Shown: positions 45,915 through 54,644 of the stretch, piece by piece
Layout of the letters: the number at the start of each line of letters is the position of its first letter
Numbering within the stretch: the first letter of the stretch is position 1
Origin: Devosia neptuniae
GTDB taxonomy: Bacteria; Pseudomonadota; Alphaproteobacteria; Rhizobiales; Devosiaceae
Assembly (NCBI RefSeq): GCF_025452235.1
Contig: NZ_CP104965.1
Span: 3,034,501-3,098,500 of the forward strand
Direction of reading: 5' to 3'
Length of the DNA: 64,000 bases
Notes under the pieces: generated by a model
Told to the model about the DNA's origin: nothing
The model's database searches: none
What the model saw: only the letters and a program-made list of their open reading frames with translations
Made by a program: the position numbers and the translations under genes

Positions 45915-45933
45915 CGCAAAACGGTGTTTTGCG
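45915..45933. promoter_or_regulatory. Perfect 19-bp palindrome, candidate SorC operator
   Basis: CGCAAAACGGTGTTTTGCG, 8-bp arms with 3-base spacer, 45 bases upstream of the aldolase start in the gap shared with the SorC gene. The half-site CGCAAAA recurs at 47194-47200 before the FrcB-like gene. Confidence 0.6.
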
Positions 45934-45961
45934 CGGCAATTGCCTAACAGCGGGGTTTGGG

Positions 45962-45976
45962 CGATAAGGGTTATCG
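45962..45976. promoter_or_regulatory. Perfect 15-bp palindrome in the SorC/aldolase gap
   Basis: CGATAAGGGTTATCG, 6-bp arms with a GGG spacer, between the first palindrome and the SorC gene start. A second candidate operator. Confidence 0.5.
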
Positions 45977-46054
45977 TTGTCGACGATGTAACACATTGCT
46001 GAAAGGAATTTCAAGCTGTCTTCGCAGTCCGGGGATGCAGGCGTTTCCCGCTCC

Positions 46055-46953
46055 ATGATGCATGCGGTCGCCAAGCTGCATTACGAGAGCGACATGAGCC
46101 AGGTGGACATCGCCAAGCGCATGGGCGTGTCGACGGCCACAATTTCACGCCTGCTGCAGCGCGCCCGCGTTGAAGGCATTGTGCGCATCGAAATTCGCGA
46201 CATCGTCGCCCCCGAAGCCCTGCGCGACCGGCTGATCGCCGGGCTGGGCCTCGAGCGCGCTGCCGTTATCGACGCCCCCTCCGCCGGCGTGCTCGAAGCC
46301 TTGGCTACCCCATTGGGTGATCTCCTCAAGGAAGCGGGCCTGGGCGCCGGTTCCGTGCTCGCCATCGGTTGGGGTAGGGCGGTCAGCGCCGTCATGCAGG
46401 CGGGGCTTCCCCCGCTGCCAGGCATCATCACCGTGCCCGCCACGGGCGGCATGCAGCAGCATGCGCCGCATTTTCAGGTCAACGAATTCGTCCGCGTCGC
46501 TGCCGGGCACATGGGCGGGACGCCCCATTTCATCCACGCGCCCTATCTGCCCTCGGCCGAAACCCGCGCCGCCTTCCTCGCCGATCCATCCATTGCCGAT
46601 AGCGTTGCCCTGTGGGATCGGATCGATGCCGCCATTGTCGGCGTCGGCCTGCCGCACGCCGTCAACGCCCCCGAAGCCAGCGCCGCCACGCCCAGCGAGC
46701 AATCGTTGAGCAATGCGGTGGGCGACGTGATCCGCCATTATTTCGACCGCGACGGCAAACTGATCCAGTGGGAAGGCGAGTCCCGCATGATTGCAGCCTC
46801 TCCCGCCCAGCTCCGCGCCGCCCCCTGGTCATCGGCGTGGCCGCCGGCGAGAATAAAGTCGGCGCCATCATCGGCGCCGCCAAAGCCGGCTTTATCACCG
46901 CGCTGGTCACGGATGCCCGCACGGCTGAAGCAATCCTCGATACGCTGGGCTAG
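46055..46953 (+). pseudogene. SorC/DeoR-type sugar-binding transcriptional regulator, frameshifted near the C-terminus
   Basis: N-terminal helix-turn-helix MSQVDIAKRMGVSTATISRL, then a SorC sugar-binding domain (GSVLAIGWGRAVSAVM). At 46821-46825 the frame meets five C where six would continue into L-V-I-G-V-A-A-G-E-N-K-V, the normal C-terminus, which lies intact in the other frame to the TAG at 46951. As read, the protein instead runs out of phase to 46999. A recent frameshift or homopolymer error. The N-terminus may begin upstream of ATG 46055, since the frame stays open and AAAGGA lies near 46002-46007. Divergent from the aldolase/ROK operon. Confidence 0.85.
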
Positions 46954-46998
46954 ATTCCGCTTCGGGCAGTGCCCCCAGTCCGTCCCATCCACAAGGTA

Positions 46999-47018
46999 AT
47001 TCCGGCCCCCGCCGGAAT
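46999..47018. terminator. ATTCCGGC hairpin downstream of the SorC gene
   Basis: ATTCCGGC-CCCC-GCCGGAAT, perfect 8-bp stem. Its sequence matches the core of the 36280 inverted repeat, so a REP-like half element used as terminator is plausible. Confidence 0.5.
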
Positions 47019-47256
47019 GACCGCAAACGTGGTGGCAACAGGCCTCTAATCTTTCTCCGCGTAAAAATTGATATTTGCGCGCCTAAATCGTGTTGACACG
47101 GCGGCCCTGCCGTGAAGTTCTATATGCGCGGCATCCGGAACAATCGGAGCCGCGGAGGACAGACCCTTTACCGATCATCCGCATGCCCGGGATCGCAAAA
47201 TGCGACAGGTCTTGACGGCTGTTTTGTGTGAAGTAAATTGCAGAAGAAAATTTCAC

Positions 47257-47285
47257 TTGACGGTTTCGATGCGTCGGGATGAGAT
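47257..47285 (+). promoter_or_regulatory. Possible promoter of the FrcB-like operon
   Basis: -35 TTGACG (47257-47262), 17-base spacer, weak -10 TGAGAT (47280-47285), about 75 bases before the start codon. Only the -35 is a good match. Confidence 0.3.
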
Positions 47286-47360
47286 ATGTTAACTGGACAA
47301 ACAAATCTGTTTGGCCAGCCGAATGACTGTCAACGAACAGCTCAATGAGGGAGGAAAACC

Positions 47361-48353
47361 ATGGAGCGCCGTTCTATTCTCAAGGCCGTAGCCGCTGCCG
47401 CGCTGGTCACCACGATCGGTCTCGCTGCCGGTCCGTCTTTTGCGCAGGAGAAGAAATTCACCATCGCGCTGATCCCGGGCCTGACCACTGACGGCTTCTA
47501 TATCACCATGCGTAAAGGGGCCCAGGCGGCCGCCGATGCTCTTGGCGTAGAGCTGGTGTTTCAGGGCGCGCCCGATTTCAACCCCGTCACCCAGGTGCCG
47601 GTGCTCGATGCCATCATCGCCCGCGCACCCGATGCCATCCTGATCGCCCCCACCGACACGACCCAGCTGATCGAGCCGCTGCGCAAGGCCAATGAAGCCG
47701 GCATTCCGGTCATCACGGTCGATACGTTTATCGGCACGGGCTCCTACCAGACTGGGGCAGGCGACGCGGATTTCCCGCTCGCCTATATCGCGTCTGACAA
47801 CGTGCTCGGCGGCCGCATCGCCGCCCGTGCCCTCGCCAATGCCATTGGTGGGGAAGGCAAGGTCTTCGTTTCCAACGTCAATCCTGGCATTTCCACCACC
47901 GATCAGCGCGAGGAAGGCTTCAAGCTGGAAATGACCGAGAACTTCCCCAAAGTGGAAGTGCTCGAAACCCAGTTCAACAAGAACGATGCCAATAACGCGG
48001 CCAGCCAATTGCAGGCCGTTTTCGCCCGTAATGCCGATCTCAAGGGCGTGTTCGGGGCCAATCTGTTCTCCGCCCTCGGCTCTGCCAATGGCGTCCAGCA
48101 GGCCGGCCAGAGTGGCACCATCAAGGTGGTGGCGTTTGATGCTCCCGTCAGCATTGTCGACAATATCAATTCCGGCCTCGTCGACGTGGCCATCGCCCAG
48201 CACCCTGCCGAAATCGGATATTACGGCGTGGTCTCGGCCTTTGCCCACCTGACCGGCCAGTCGATCCCGGTTTCGATCGGCACCGGCTTTACCATCATGG
48301 ACAAGGCCAATATCGCCGATCCTGAAATCTCCAAGTACCTTTACAACGAGTAA
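47361..48353 (+). CDS. Sugar ABC substrate-binding protein, FrcB/RbsB-like
   Basis: 330 residues with a signal peptide (LVTTIGLAAGPSFAQ) and a CUT2 ribose-type binding fold (FTIALIPGLTTDGFYITMRKGAQ and ILIAPTDTTQL). Gene order binding protein-permease-single-domain ATPase matches the fructose/mannose/ribose importer FrcBCA of Sinorhizobium. GAGGGAGGAAAACC precedes the ATG. A strong hairpin follows the stop. Confidence 0.9.
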   Translation: MERRSILKAVAAAALVTTIGLAAGPSFAQEKKFTIALIPGLTTDGFYITMRKGAQAAADALGVELVFQGAPDFNPVTQVPVLDAIIARAPDAILIAPTDTTQLIEPLRKANEAGIPVITVDTFIGTGSYQTGAGDADFPLAYIASDNVLGGRIAARALANAIGGEGKVFVSNVNPGISTTDQREEGFKLEMTENFPKVEVLETQFNKNDANNAASQLQAVFARNADLKGVFGANLFSALGSANGVQQAGQSGTIKVVAFDAPVSIVDNINSGLVDVAIAQHPAEIGYYGVVSAFAHLTGQSIPVSIGTGFTIMDKANIADPEISKYLYNE

Positions 48354-48366
48354 CGCCTCACCGGGA

Positions 48367-48391
48367 CGGCCTGCGGCAATGCCGCGGGCCG
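48367..48391 (+). terminator. Intercistronic hairpin after the FrcB-like gene
   Basis: CGGCCTGCGGC-AAT-GCCGCGGGCCG, 11-bp stem with one G-T pair, 13 bases after the stop and before the permease gene. Confidence 0.6.
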
Positions 48392-48450
48392 CCTTGCCAT
48401 AACGCACAGTTCGCGGGGCAACCTGCGTCGACGCCGGATCAGGTGACACC

Positions 48451-49515
48451 ATGACCGCTTCAGTTCCGCAGGCTCAGCCTGCTTCCACTCATATAGCCCC
48501 GCAAGCCGATCACGCTGAACGCGCGCTCAATTGGATGCAGCGCATCGCCAATCTGCGCGCCTGGCTCTTCCTCGCCGCGCTGATCATCGGCTTTGAAATC
48601 TGGGCCCGCCTCAGCTTCGGCGGCACCTTCATTCTCAATCCGTTCAACATCCAGTCCATCGCCATTTTCGCGGTCGCCCCGCTGCTGCTCGCCACCGGGC
48701 AGACTTTCGTCATCATCTCGGGCGGCATCGATCTATCGCTGGGCTTCATCATGGGCCTAGCCGCGGTCGTCGCCGCCCATGTCATCAACTGGGCCACGCC
48801 CGGCATGGGCTTCCCGCTTGCCGTATTGTTTGGCGCGCTGGTCGCCGTCCTCGTCGCGGGCCTGCCCGGCGTGGTCAATGGCCTGCTCGTGTCCCGCCTC
48901 CGCGTACCGCCCTTTATCGGTACCTTGGGCATGTTCGGTGTGGCACGCGGCGTCGCGTTCCTGCTGGCTGGCGGCACCACTGTTCCCGTGCGCAACGAAT
49001 TCTTCGCCGCCATCGGCAACGGCAAGTTCCTCAATGTGCCCTATATCGTCATCATCACGGCAATCTTCGTGGTCGCCATGCATTACGTGCTGAGCCAGAC
49101 CCGTTTCGGCCAGCACAATTACGCCATCGGCGCCAATGCCCAGGCCGCCCGCCGCGCCGGCATCGACATCAAATGGCATTTGCTGCGGCTCTACATTCTG
49201 TCCGCCATGTGCGCGGGCCTGGCCGGCGTCGTCTATTCCGCCCGCTTCAGTGCCGGCGCCGCTCAGGCCGGCGAGCCCCTGCTGCTCGATTGCGTGGCCG
49301 CCGTGGTCATTGGCGGCGCGAGCCTCTTCGGTGGCTCGGGCACCATCTTTGGCACCGTGGCCGGCGCGCTGGTCATCGCGGTCATTCAATACGGTCTGGT
49401 TTTCGTCAATGTCGAGCCGTTCTGGCAGTTCATCAGTGTCGGCGTCGTCATCATCATCTCGGTCCTGATCGACCAGGCGCAACGCCGCTTCACCGGAGGG
49501 CGCATCGATGAATAA
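48451..49515 (+). CDS. Sugar ABC permease, FrcC/RbsC-like
   Basis: 354 residues, about 8-10 hydrophobic segments, with the CUT2 permease regions TFVIISGGIDLSLG and YAIGANAQAARRAGI. Overlaps the ATPase gene by 8 bases. Membrane channel of the importer. Confidence 0.9.
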   Translation: MTASVPQAQPASTHIAPQADHAERALNWMQRIANLRAWLFLAALIIGFEIWARLSFGGTFILNPFNIQSIAIFAVAPLLLATGQTFVIISGGIDLSLGFIMGLAAVVAAHVINWATPGMGFPLAVLFGALVAVLVAGLPGVVNGLLVSRLRVPPFIGTLGMFGVARGVAFLLAGGTTVPVRNEFFAAIGNGKFLNVPYIVIITAIFVVAMHYVLSQTRFGQHNYAIGANAQAARRAGIDIKWHLLRLYILSAMCAGLAGVVYSARFSAGAAQAGEPLLLDCVAAVVIGGASLFGGSGTIFGTVAGALVIAVIQYGLVFVNVEPFWQFISVGVVIIISVLIDQAQRRFTGGRIDE

Positions 49516-50257
49516 CGCAGCCGAACCCCTGCTTGACGTTCGCAATCTCTCGAAAAACTTCGCCGCTGTGCAGGCCCTCAAGGACTTCTCCATGGTGGTC
49601 CGCCCCGGCGAAGTCGTGGCCCTGGCCGGCGACAATGGCGCGGGCAAAACCACGCTGATCAAGGCCATATCCGGCGTCTATAAACCATCCTCGGGCGAAA
49701 TCCGCCTGCGCGGCGAACCCGTCAGCTTCGCCACCCCGCAAGAGGCGCGCGACAAGGGCATAGAGACCATCTACCAGGACCTGGCCCTGGCCGATAACCT
49801 CTCCATCGGCGCCAATATCTTTCTCGGCCGCGAACCCATGCGCAAAGCCTTCGGCTTCCTGCCCGTGCTTGATCGCAAGAAAATGGCCAACGCTGCCAAA
49901 TCCACCATGGCCCTGCTCGATTTCCATGTGAACCGCATGGAAGCCCCGGTCAGCAACTTCTCCGGTGGCCAACGCCAAGCCGTCGCCATCGGCCGCGCCG
50001 TCTATTGGGACGCCCAAATCCTCATCATGGACGAACCCACCGCCGCCCTCGGTGTCCCCGAACAGCGCAAGGTCATCTCGCTCATCCACCAGCTCAAAGC
50101 CCAGGGCAGGGGGGTAATCTTCATCTCGCACAATCTGCAGGACATTTTTGCGGTGTCGGACCGCATCGTCGTGCTGCGGCGCGGGGTGCAGGCGGGCGAG
50201 CGCAAAATCTCGGAAACAACCCACGACGAGGTGGTCAAGCTGATGGTGGGGGGCTAA
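49508..50257 (+). CDS. Sugar ABC ATPase, single-domain, FrcA-like
   Basis: 249 residues: Walker A GDNGAGKT, signature FSGGQRQAV, Walker B ILIMDEPTAALG, H-loop FISHN. CUT2 ATPases are usually doubled (about 500 residues), and the single domain is the FrcA arrangement. Overlaps the permease gene. Ends in a GC-rich hairpin shared with the convergent LacI gene. Confidence 0.9.
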   Translation: MNNAAEPLLDVRNLSKNFAAVQALKDFSMVVRPGEVVALAGDNGAGKTTLIKAISGVYKPSSGEIRLRGEPVSFATPQEARDKGIETIYQDLALADNLSIGANIFLGREPMRKAFGFLPVLDRKKMANAAKSTMALLDFHVNRMEAPVSNFSGGQRQAVAIGRAVYWDAQILIMDEPTAALGVPEQRKVISLIHQLKAQGRGVIFISHNLQDIFAVSDRIVVLRRGVQAGERKISETTHDEVVKLMVGG

Positions 50258-50264
50258 CCCCCCA
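50247..50264. terminator. Bidirectional terminator between FrcA-like and LacI genes
   Basis: TGGGGGG-CTAA-CCCCCCA, a 7-bp stem spanning the ATPase stop codon and the short gap between two convergent genes. No T-tract. Confidence 0.5.
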
Positions 50265-50265
50265 T

Positions 50266-51309
50266 CTAAGCCGAAGCCCGCAACACCAATTCCGCATTCA
50301 GCAAAATATGCTGCCCCTGCATGCGCGGATCATCAAACACCCGCGAACTATCGAGCTTTGACAGCAGCAGCATAATCGCCAGCCGCCCCATCTCCGTGGT
50401 GTTCTGCGACACGGTGGTCAGCGGCGGCCAGATATATTCGCTCAGCGGCTGATCGTCATGCCCCGCCACCCGCAAATCACAATCCGGGCCGATCCCGACC
50501 TTGAGTCCAGCCTGGTTCACCGCCGCCAACACTCCAAACGCCACCCGGTCATTGCCGCACAGCACCGTCTTGCTGGGAAACCCGCCCGCTGCCAGCACCT
50601 TGTTGGTCTGCTCGAACGCGTAGCGCTCAAATTCCCAGGTCTCCGAGCGCTCCACCGGGATCAGCAGCGGCTCCAGCCCCCGCCGCTGCATCGTGGCGAT
50701 ATAGCTGGCGCGTCGTTCCTGCGTATTGCTGTTCACCACGGGCATATCGAAATAGGCCGGCCGGTCGCCCGAGCGCGTCAAATAGTCGGTAATCAGCGCA
50801 ATGCTCTGCGCATTATTGGTGCCGACAAACGCTTCCTCGGCGTCAAATGGCGCGTCGATAAACACGATGGGAATATTGCGCGCCAGCGCCCGCACCTTGT
50901 CGTGGTGTGCGCCGTGCCCGCCCACGGGCGCCATGATCACTCCGGCCACATTCAGCGACGTCAGCGTCTCGATCGCCTCGGCCTCCAGTTCTCCGCGGCC
51001 GTCTGAGCTGAACACGAATGGCAAATACCCAGCGGCCGTCGCCTCCGCCTCGATGCGTCGCCGCAACCCCATGTAAAACGGGTCGAGCGAGCTGGGAAAT
51101 ACCAGCCCGATAATCTTGGATCGCCGCCGGTTGAGATTGACCGCAAACAGATTGGGCCGGAACCCGGTCTCGGCCAGCCCCGCATCGATCTTCTCGCGCA
51201 CCTTGACGCGCACCGAGCCGGGATCCTGAAAATATTTTGAAACCGTCGGCCGCGACAACCCAACCGCCTTGGCAAACTCTTCCATCGTCCGGATTGCCTT
51301 GCGCGTCAT
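50266..51309 (-). CDS. LacI-family regulator of the FrcBCA-like region
   Basis: About 347 residues: helix-turn-helix TMEEFAKAVGLSRPTVSKYF, then a sugar-binding domain (IGLVFPSSLDPFYMGL and VLCGNDRVAFGVLAA). AAGGGAAAG precedes ATG 51309; upstream extension rejected. Convergent with the importer genes. A GTCAAA/TTTGAC palindrome 54 bases upstream of its start suggests self-regulation. Confidence 0.9.
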   Translation of the reverse strand: MTRKAIRTMEEFAKAVGLSRPTVSKYFQDPGSVRVKVREKIDAGLAETGFRPNLFAVNLNRRRSKIIGLVFPSSLDPFYMGLRRRIEAEATAAGYLPFVFSSDGRGELEAEAIETLTSLNVAGVIMAPVGGHGAHHDKVRALARNIPIVFIDAPFDAEEAFVGTNNAQSIALITDYLTRSGDRPAYFDMPVVNSNTQERRASYIATMQRRGLEPLLIPVERSETWEFERYAFEQTNKVLAAGGFPSKTVLCGNDRVAFGVLAAVNQAGLKVGIGPDCDLRVAGHDDQPLSEYIWPPLTTVSQNTTEMGRLAIMLLLSKLDSSRVFDDPRMQGQHILLNAELVLRASA

Positions 51310-51362
51310 CTCAGTCTTTCCCTTGCACCACCCGTCCCTTGCTGCCACCAGCAACCGGCCAT

Positions 51363-51379
51363 GTCAAATATTGTTTGAC
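51363..51379. promoter_or_regulatory. Palindrome upstream of the LacI gene
   Basis: GTCAAATATTGTTTGAC, 6-bp arms with a 5-base spacer, between the LacI start and the end of the ROK regulator gene. Confidence 0.45.
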
Positions 51380-51416
51380 GCGCGGAAAAGCACAATTTTT
51401 ACAGGAAAGATTTGGG

Positions 51417-52595
51417 TTAGGTCCGCAGATCGAGGTTGGAAAGATCAAACTCCTCATGATGCGCCAAGGCGGCCGCCCCGATCGCACATTCAAACGCCCC
51501 AATCCGCGACACCGTCAGCAGCGGCAGGCTCATCCCCGGCACCATGCGTCGCCTCAGTGGCCCCGCCACCCGCTCCACCACCGCATCCAGCACCGGCAGC
51601 ATAGCCCCGCCCAGCACCACCTCATCGGGGTCAAAAATATTGGTGATATCCACCAGCCCCTCGGTCAAATGCCCCGCCAGCGTGGTCACCGCCCGCTCGG
51701 CATCCGGGTCACCCTTGGCCAGTCCCGCCGCCACCTGCGCCGGCAATTGCGGATCGGTCGCCGCCTCATCGACATCCCTATTGGTCGCATAGCGCTGCAG
51801 CGCCTTCAGGTTCACAAAAGTCTCCATGCACCCGCGCTGCCCGCAGCTACACAGCGGCCCATCCGCCGCAATCCGCAAATGCCCGAACTCCGTCCCCAGC
51901 CCATTGCCCCCACGCAGCAGCTTGTCATCAATGATCACCGCGCCGCCGCAACCGGTCCCGATCTTGAGATAAACCACCACCCCATGATGCGGCCGCGGGT
52001 CCGAATAAATATGCCCGAACGCGGCCGCATTGGCATTGTTCTCGACATGGCAAGGCAAATCGATCCGCGCCGCAATCAGCGCCCCGAGCTCGACATCCTT
52101 CCACCCCAGAATCGGCAGGTTGATCACATGACCATCCCGCCGCACCAGCCCCGGCACGGTCATCCCCATCGCCCGGATGCTGTCGCGATAGAGCACCAGG
52201 CTCGCCAGCTTGTCCGCCACCAGCCCCACCACCTGTTCCGGCGCCAGCCCCCGGTCAAACGGCATTTCGTCCGTCTCGGCCACGCCCGCCGCCAGATCGA
52301 GCAGGGCAAAGCGCAGCACGCCCACCCCGATCTCCACGCCAAAAAAATACGCCCCCTTGGGCTCCAGCGCGATATCGATCCCCGGCCGTCCTACATCGCG
52401 CCGCTCGGGACTGTCCTCGCGCGCTCTCTCGCTGACCATGCCGCGCGCCAAAAGGTCATCGATCATCCCGGTAATAGAGGCCCGCGTGAGGGATAGCCGC
52501 CGCGCCAGCTCCGCCCGCGACACCGGCCCGCTGACCCGCAAAATCCCCAGCAGCCGCCGCTCATTGATGTGCCGCACCAGCGACTGATTGGCCAT
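51417..52595 (-). CDS. ROK-family transcriptional regulator (NagC/XylR-like)
   Basis: About 392 residues. N-terminal winged helix-turn-helix (LLGILRVSGPVSRAELARRL) followed by a ROK sugar-binding domain with zinc motif CSCGQRGCMETF. ATG 52595 chosen. Divergent from the five-gene sugar cassette, with an imperfect palindrome in the gap that is a likely operator. Confidence 0.92.
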   Translation of the reverse strand: MANQSLVRHINERRLLGILRVSGPVSRAELARRLSLTRASITGMIDDLLARGMVSERAREDSPERRDVGRPGIDIALEPKGAYFFGVEIGVGVLRFALLDLAAGVAETDEMPFDRGLAPEQVVGLVADKLASLVLYRDSIRAMGMTVPGLVRRDGHVINLPILGWKDVELGALIAARIDLPCHVENNANAAAFGHIYSDPRPHHGVVVYLKIGTGCGGAVIIDDKLLRGGNGLGTEFGHLRIAADGPLCSCGQRGCMETFVNLKALQRYATNRDVDEAATDPQLPAQVAAGLAKGDPDAERAVTTLAGHLTEGLVDITNIFDPDEVVLGGAMLPVLDAVVERVAGPLRRRMVPGMSLPLLTVSRIGAFECAIGAAALAHHEEFDLSNLDLRT

Positions 52596-52676
52596 GTTTC
52601 CGGTTTCCGTGACGGCGTAAAAACTCACCAAGCTCTAGCGGCGCCATGTTGACAGCACAACTCTGCCGCTATTATG

Positions 52677-52693
52677 TTTCTTAAGTTAACAAA
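52677..52693. promoter_or_regulatory. Candidate ROK operator
   Basis: TTTCTTAAGTTAACAAA, symmetric except for one mismatched pair about a central G, between the ROK regulator and the oxidoreductase gene. AT-rich palindromes of this sort are typical for NagC/XylR-type regulators. Confidence 0.5.
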
Positions 52694-52746
52694 TTATCGA
52701 ACCGCCCGGCAATGGCGTATTCGACCAGCGGCGGGAGCACATCGAA

Positions 52747-53823
52747 ATGCCCAAAAAGCAGGAGCGGCTGCTGCGTGTCGGCGTGCTGGGCTGCGGCGCC
52801 ATCGCCCAGGCCGCCCATTTCGAAAGCTGCACCAAGGCGGCAAACGCCGATCTCTACGCCATCTGCGACGTGGCCGATGATTTGCGCAACCGCATGGCCG
52901 CCACCCACGCCCCGCAAAAAAGCTTTGCCGATTACGATACCATGCTGGCCGATCCGGACCTAGAAGCCGTGATCATCGCTACCTCCGACGCTTTCCACGT
53001 CCCCGCCGCCCTGCGCGCCCTCGAAGCCGGCAAGCATGTGCTCTGCGAAAAGCCCCTCGCCACCTCCATCGAGGAAGCCGAAAGCCTGCGCGCCGCCGTG
53101 GCCACCTCAGGCAAACGCCTCCAGGTCGGCCACATGAAGCGCTTCGACGCGGGCCTGCAGGCCGCTAAATCCTTCATCGACAATGGCATGGGCCAGCTCG
53201 TTGCCCTCAAGGCCTGGTATTGCGACAGCACCCACCGCTACCCCATGACCGACGCCGTCCAGCCCCTGATCATCGCCAGCGCCGCCGCCCGCAAACCCGC
53301 CGAAAACCCCAAAGCCGATCTCGACCGCTATTACATGCTCGCCCATGGCAGCCATCTGGTCGATACCGCCCGCTATTTCGCCGGCGAGATCACCGCCGTC
53401 CAGGCGCGCCTCTCCAACCGCGCCGGCATGCGCTGCTGGTTCATCGATGTCGAATTCGCCAATGGCACGCTGGGCCATCTCGATCTCACCGTCGCCGTCC
53501 GCATGGACTGGCACGAGGGCTTCCAGATCTATGGCGAAAACGGCTCCATTCTCGGCAAGACCTATAATCCCTGGTATTACAAAACCAGCGAGGTTGACAT
53601 TTTCGACGAAGCCAAAGGCGCCAGCTCCCGCGTCCTCGGCGCCGATGGCCATTTCTATCGCCGCCAGCTCGAAGCCTTTGCTGATACCATCCTGACCGGC
53701 GCCCCCCAGACCGGCGCCGATATCGAAGACGGCATCGCCTCGGTCCGCGCCATGGTCGCCATCACCCACTCGGTCAAGTCCGGCCAGCCCGCCCGCCTCG
53801 CCGACGTCGCGGGAGCCCTCTGA
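52747..53823 (+). CDS. Gfo/Idh/MocA-family oxidoreductase
   Basis: 358 residues. NAD(P)-binding start LLRVGVLGCGAIAQAAHF, then CEKPLATS with the catalytic-region Lys and a C-terminal domain with GSHLVDTARYF His. Oxidises or reduces a sugar or polyol; substrate unknown. First gene of five tightly coupled genes; its TGA overlaps the next ATG by one base. Confidence 0.9.
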   Translation: MPKKQERLLRVGVLGCGAIAQAAHFESCTKAANADLYAICDVADDLRNRMAATHAPQKSFADYDTMLADPDLEAVIIATSDAFHVPAALRALEAGKHVLCEKPLATSIEEAESLRAAVATSGKRLQVGHMKRFDAGLQAAKSFIDNGMGQLVALKAWYCDSTHRYPMTDAVQPLIIASAAARKPAENPKADLDRYYMLAHGSHLVDTARYFAGEITAVQARLSNRAGMRCWFIDVEFANGTLGHLDLTVAVRMDWHEGFQIYGENGSILGKTYNPWYYKTSEVDIFDEAKGASSRVLGADGHFYRRQLEAFADTILTGAPQTGADIEDGIASVRAMVAITHSVKSGQPARLADVAGAL

Positions 53824-54644
53824 TGCGCCTGGGCATCTTCGCCAAAACCTTTCCCGGCGCCGATCCCATGACGGTCCTCGCCCAAGCCAAAGCCGCCGGC
53901 TTCGCCTCCGTGCAATACAACATGGCCTGCTCAGGCCTTCCCTCCATGCCTGACGCCATCACCCCAGCCCAGGCCCAGGCCGTCCACCACGCCTCCGAGC
54001 AAACCGGCCTCGCCATAGCCGCCGTTTCCGGCACATACAATATGATCCACCCCGATCCCGCCATCCGCGCCGCGGGCCTAGCCCGCCTCGAAATCCTCGC
54101 CGCCGCCAGCGCCGATATGGGCACAAGCCTGCTCACCCTCTGCACCGGCACCCGCGACCCCCACGACCAATGGCGCCGCCACCCTGACAACGACACACCC
54201 GAAGCCTGGCGCGACCTCCTCACCGAAATGGAAAAGGCCGCCGCCATTGCGGAGCGCTACGGTATCCGCCTCGGCATCGAACCCGAACTCGCCAATGTCG
54301 TGGACTCAGCCGTCCGCGCCCGCCAATTGCTCGACGCCATCGCCAGCCCATCCCTCGCCATCGTGCTCGACCCGGCCAATCTGTTCGAACACGCAACCCT
54401 GCCGGAACAGCGCGACATCATCGCCCACGCCGTCGATCTCCTCGCCGACCACATCGTCATGGGCCACGCCAAAGACCGCACCGTGGATGGCGCCTTCACC
54501 ACAGCCGGCACCGGCGTCCTCGACTATCGCCACTATATCGCCCGCCTGCGCGCCATCGGTTTCACCGGTGATCTGATCACCCACGGCCTCGAAGCCCGTG
54601 AGGCTCCCGCCGTCGCCACCTTCCTGCGACAAGCCCTGTCATGA
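53823..54644 (+). CDS. Sugar phosphate isomerase/epimerase (TIM barrel)
   Basis: 273 residues, AP-endonuclease-2/xylose-isomerase-like fold: IRLGIEPELANVV (Glu), SLAIVLDPANLFE (Asp), HIVMGHAKD (His) and a final DLITHGLEAR. Second gene of the cassette, overlapping both neighbours. Related to inosose dehydratase/IolE-like and ketose epimerase enzymes; exact reaction unknown. Confidence 0.85.
   Translation: MRLGIFAKTFPGADPMTVLAQAKAAGFASVQYNMACSGLPSMPDAITPAQAQAVHHASEQTGLAIAAVSGTYNMIHPDPAIRAAGLARLEILAAASADMGTSLLTLCTGTRDPHDQWRRHPDNDTPEAWRDLLTEMEKAAAIAERYGIRLGIEPELANVVDSAVRARQLLDAIASPSLAIVLDPANLFEHATLPEQRDIIAHAVDLLADHIVMGHAKDRTVDGAFTTAGTGVLDYRHYIARLRAIGFTGDLITHGLEAREAPAVATFLRQALS

Larger units (their letters stand above)
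46954..47360. other. Control region upstream of the FrcB-like gene
   Basis: About 400 bases. Holds an ATTCCGGC hairpin at 46999-47018 (half of the 36280 repeat, possibly the SorC terminator), a TCGCA-AAA-TGCGA inverted repeat (47193-47205), two TTGACG boxes and an imperfect AAGTAAATT/AATTTCACTT repeat around 47231-47259. Confidence 0.5.

Noticed and set aside
51237..52496. 419-residue plus-strand frame
   Set aside because: Antisense to the ROK regulator; no recognisable domain.
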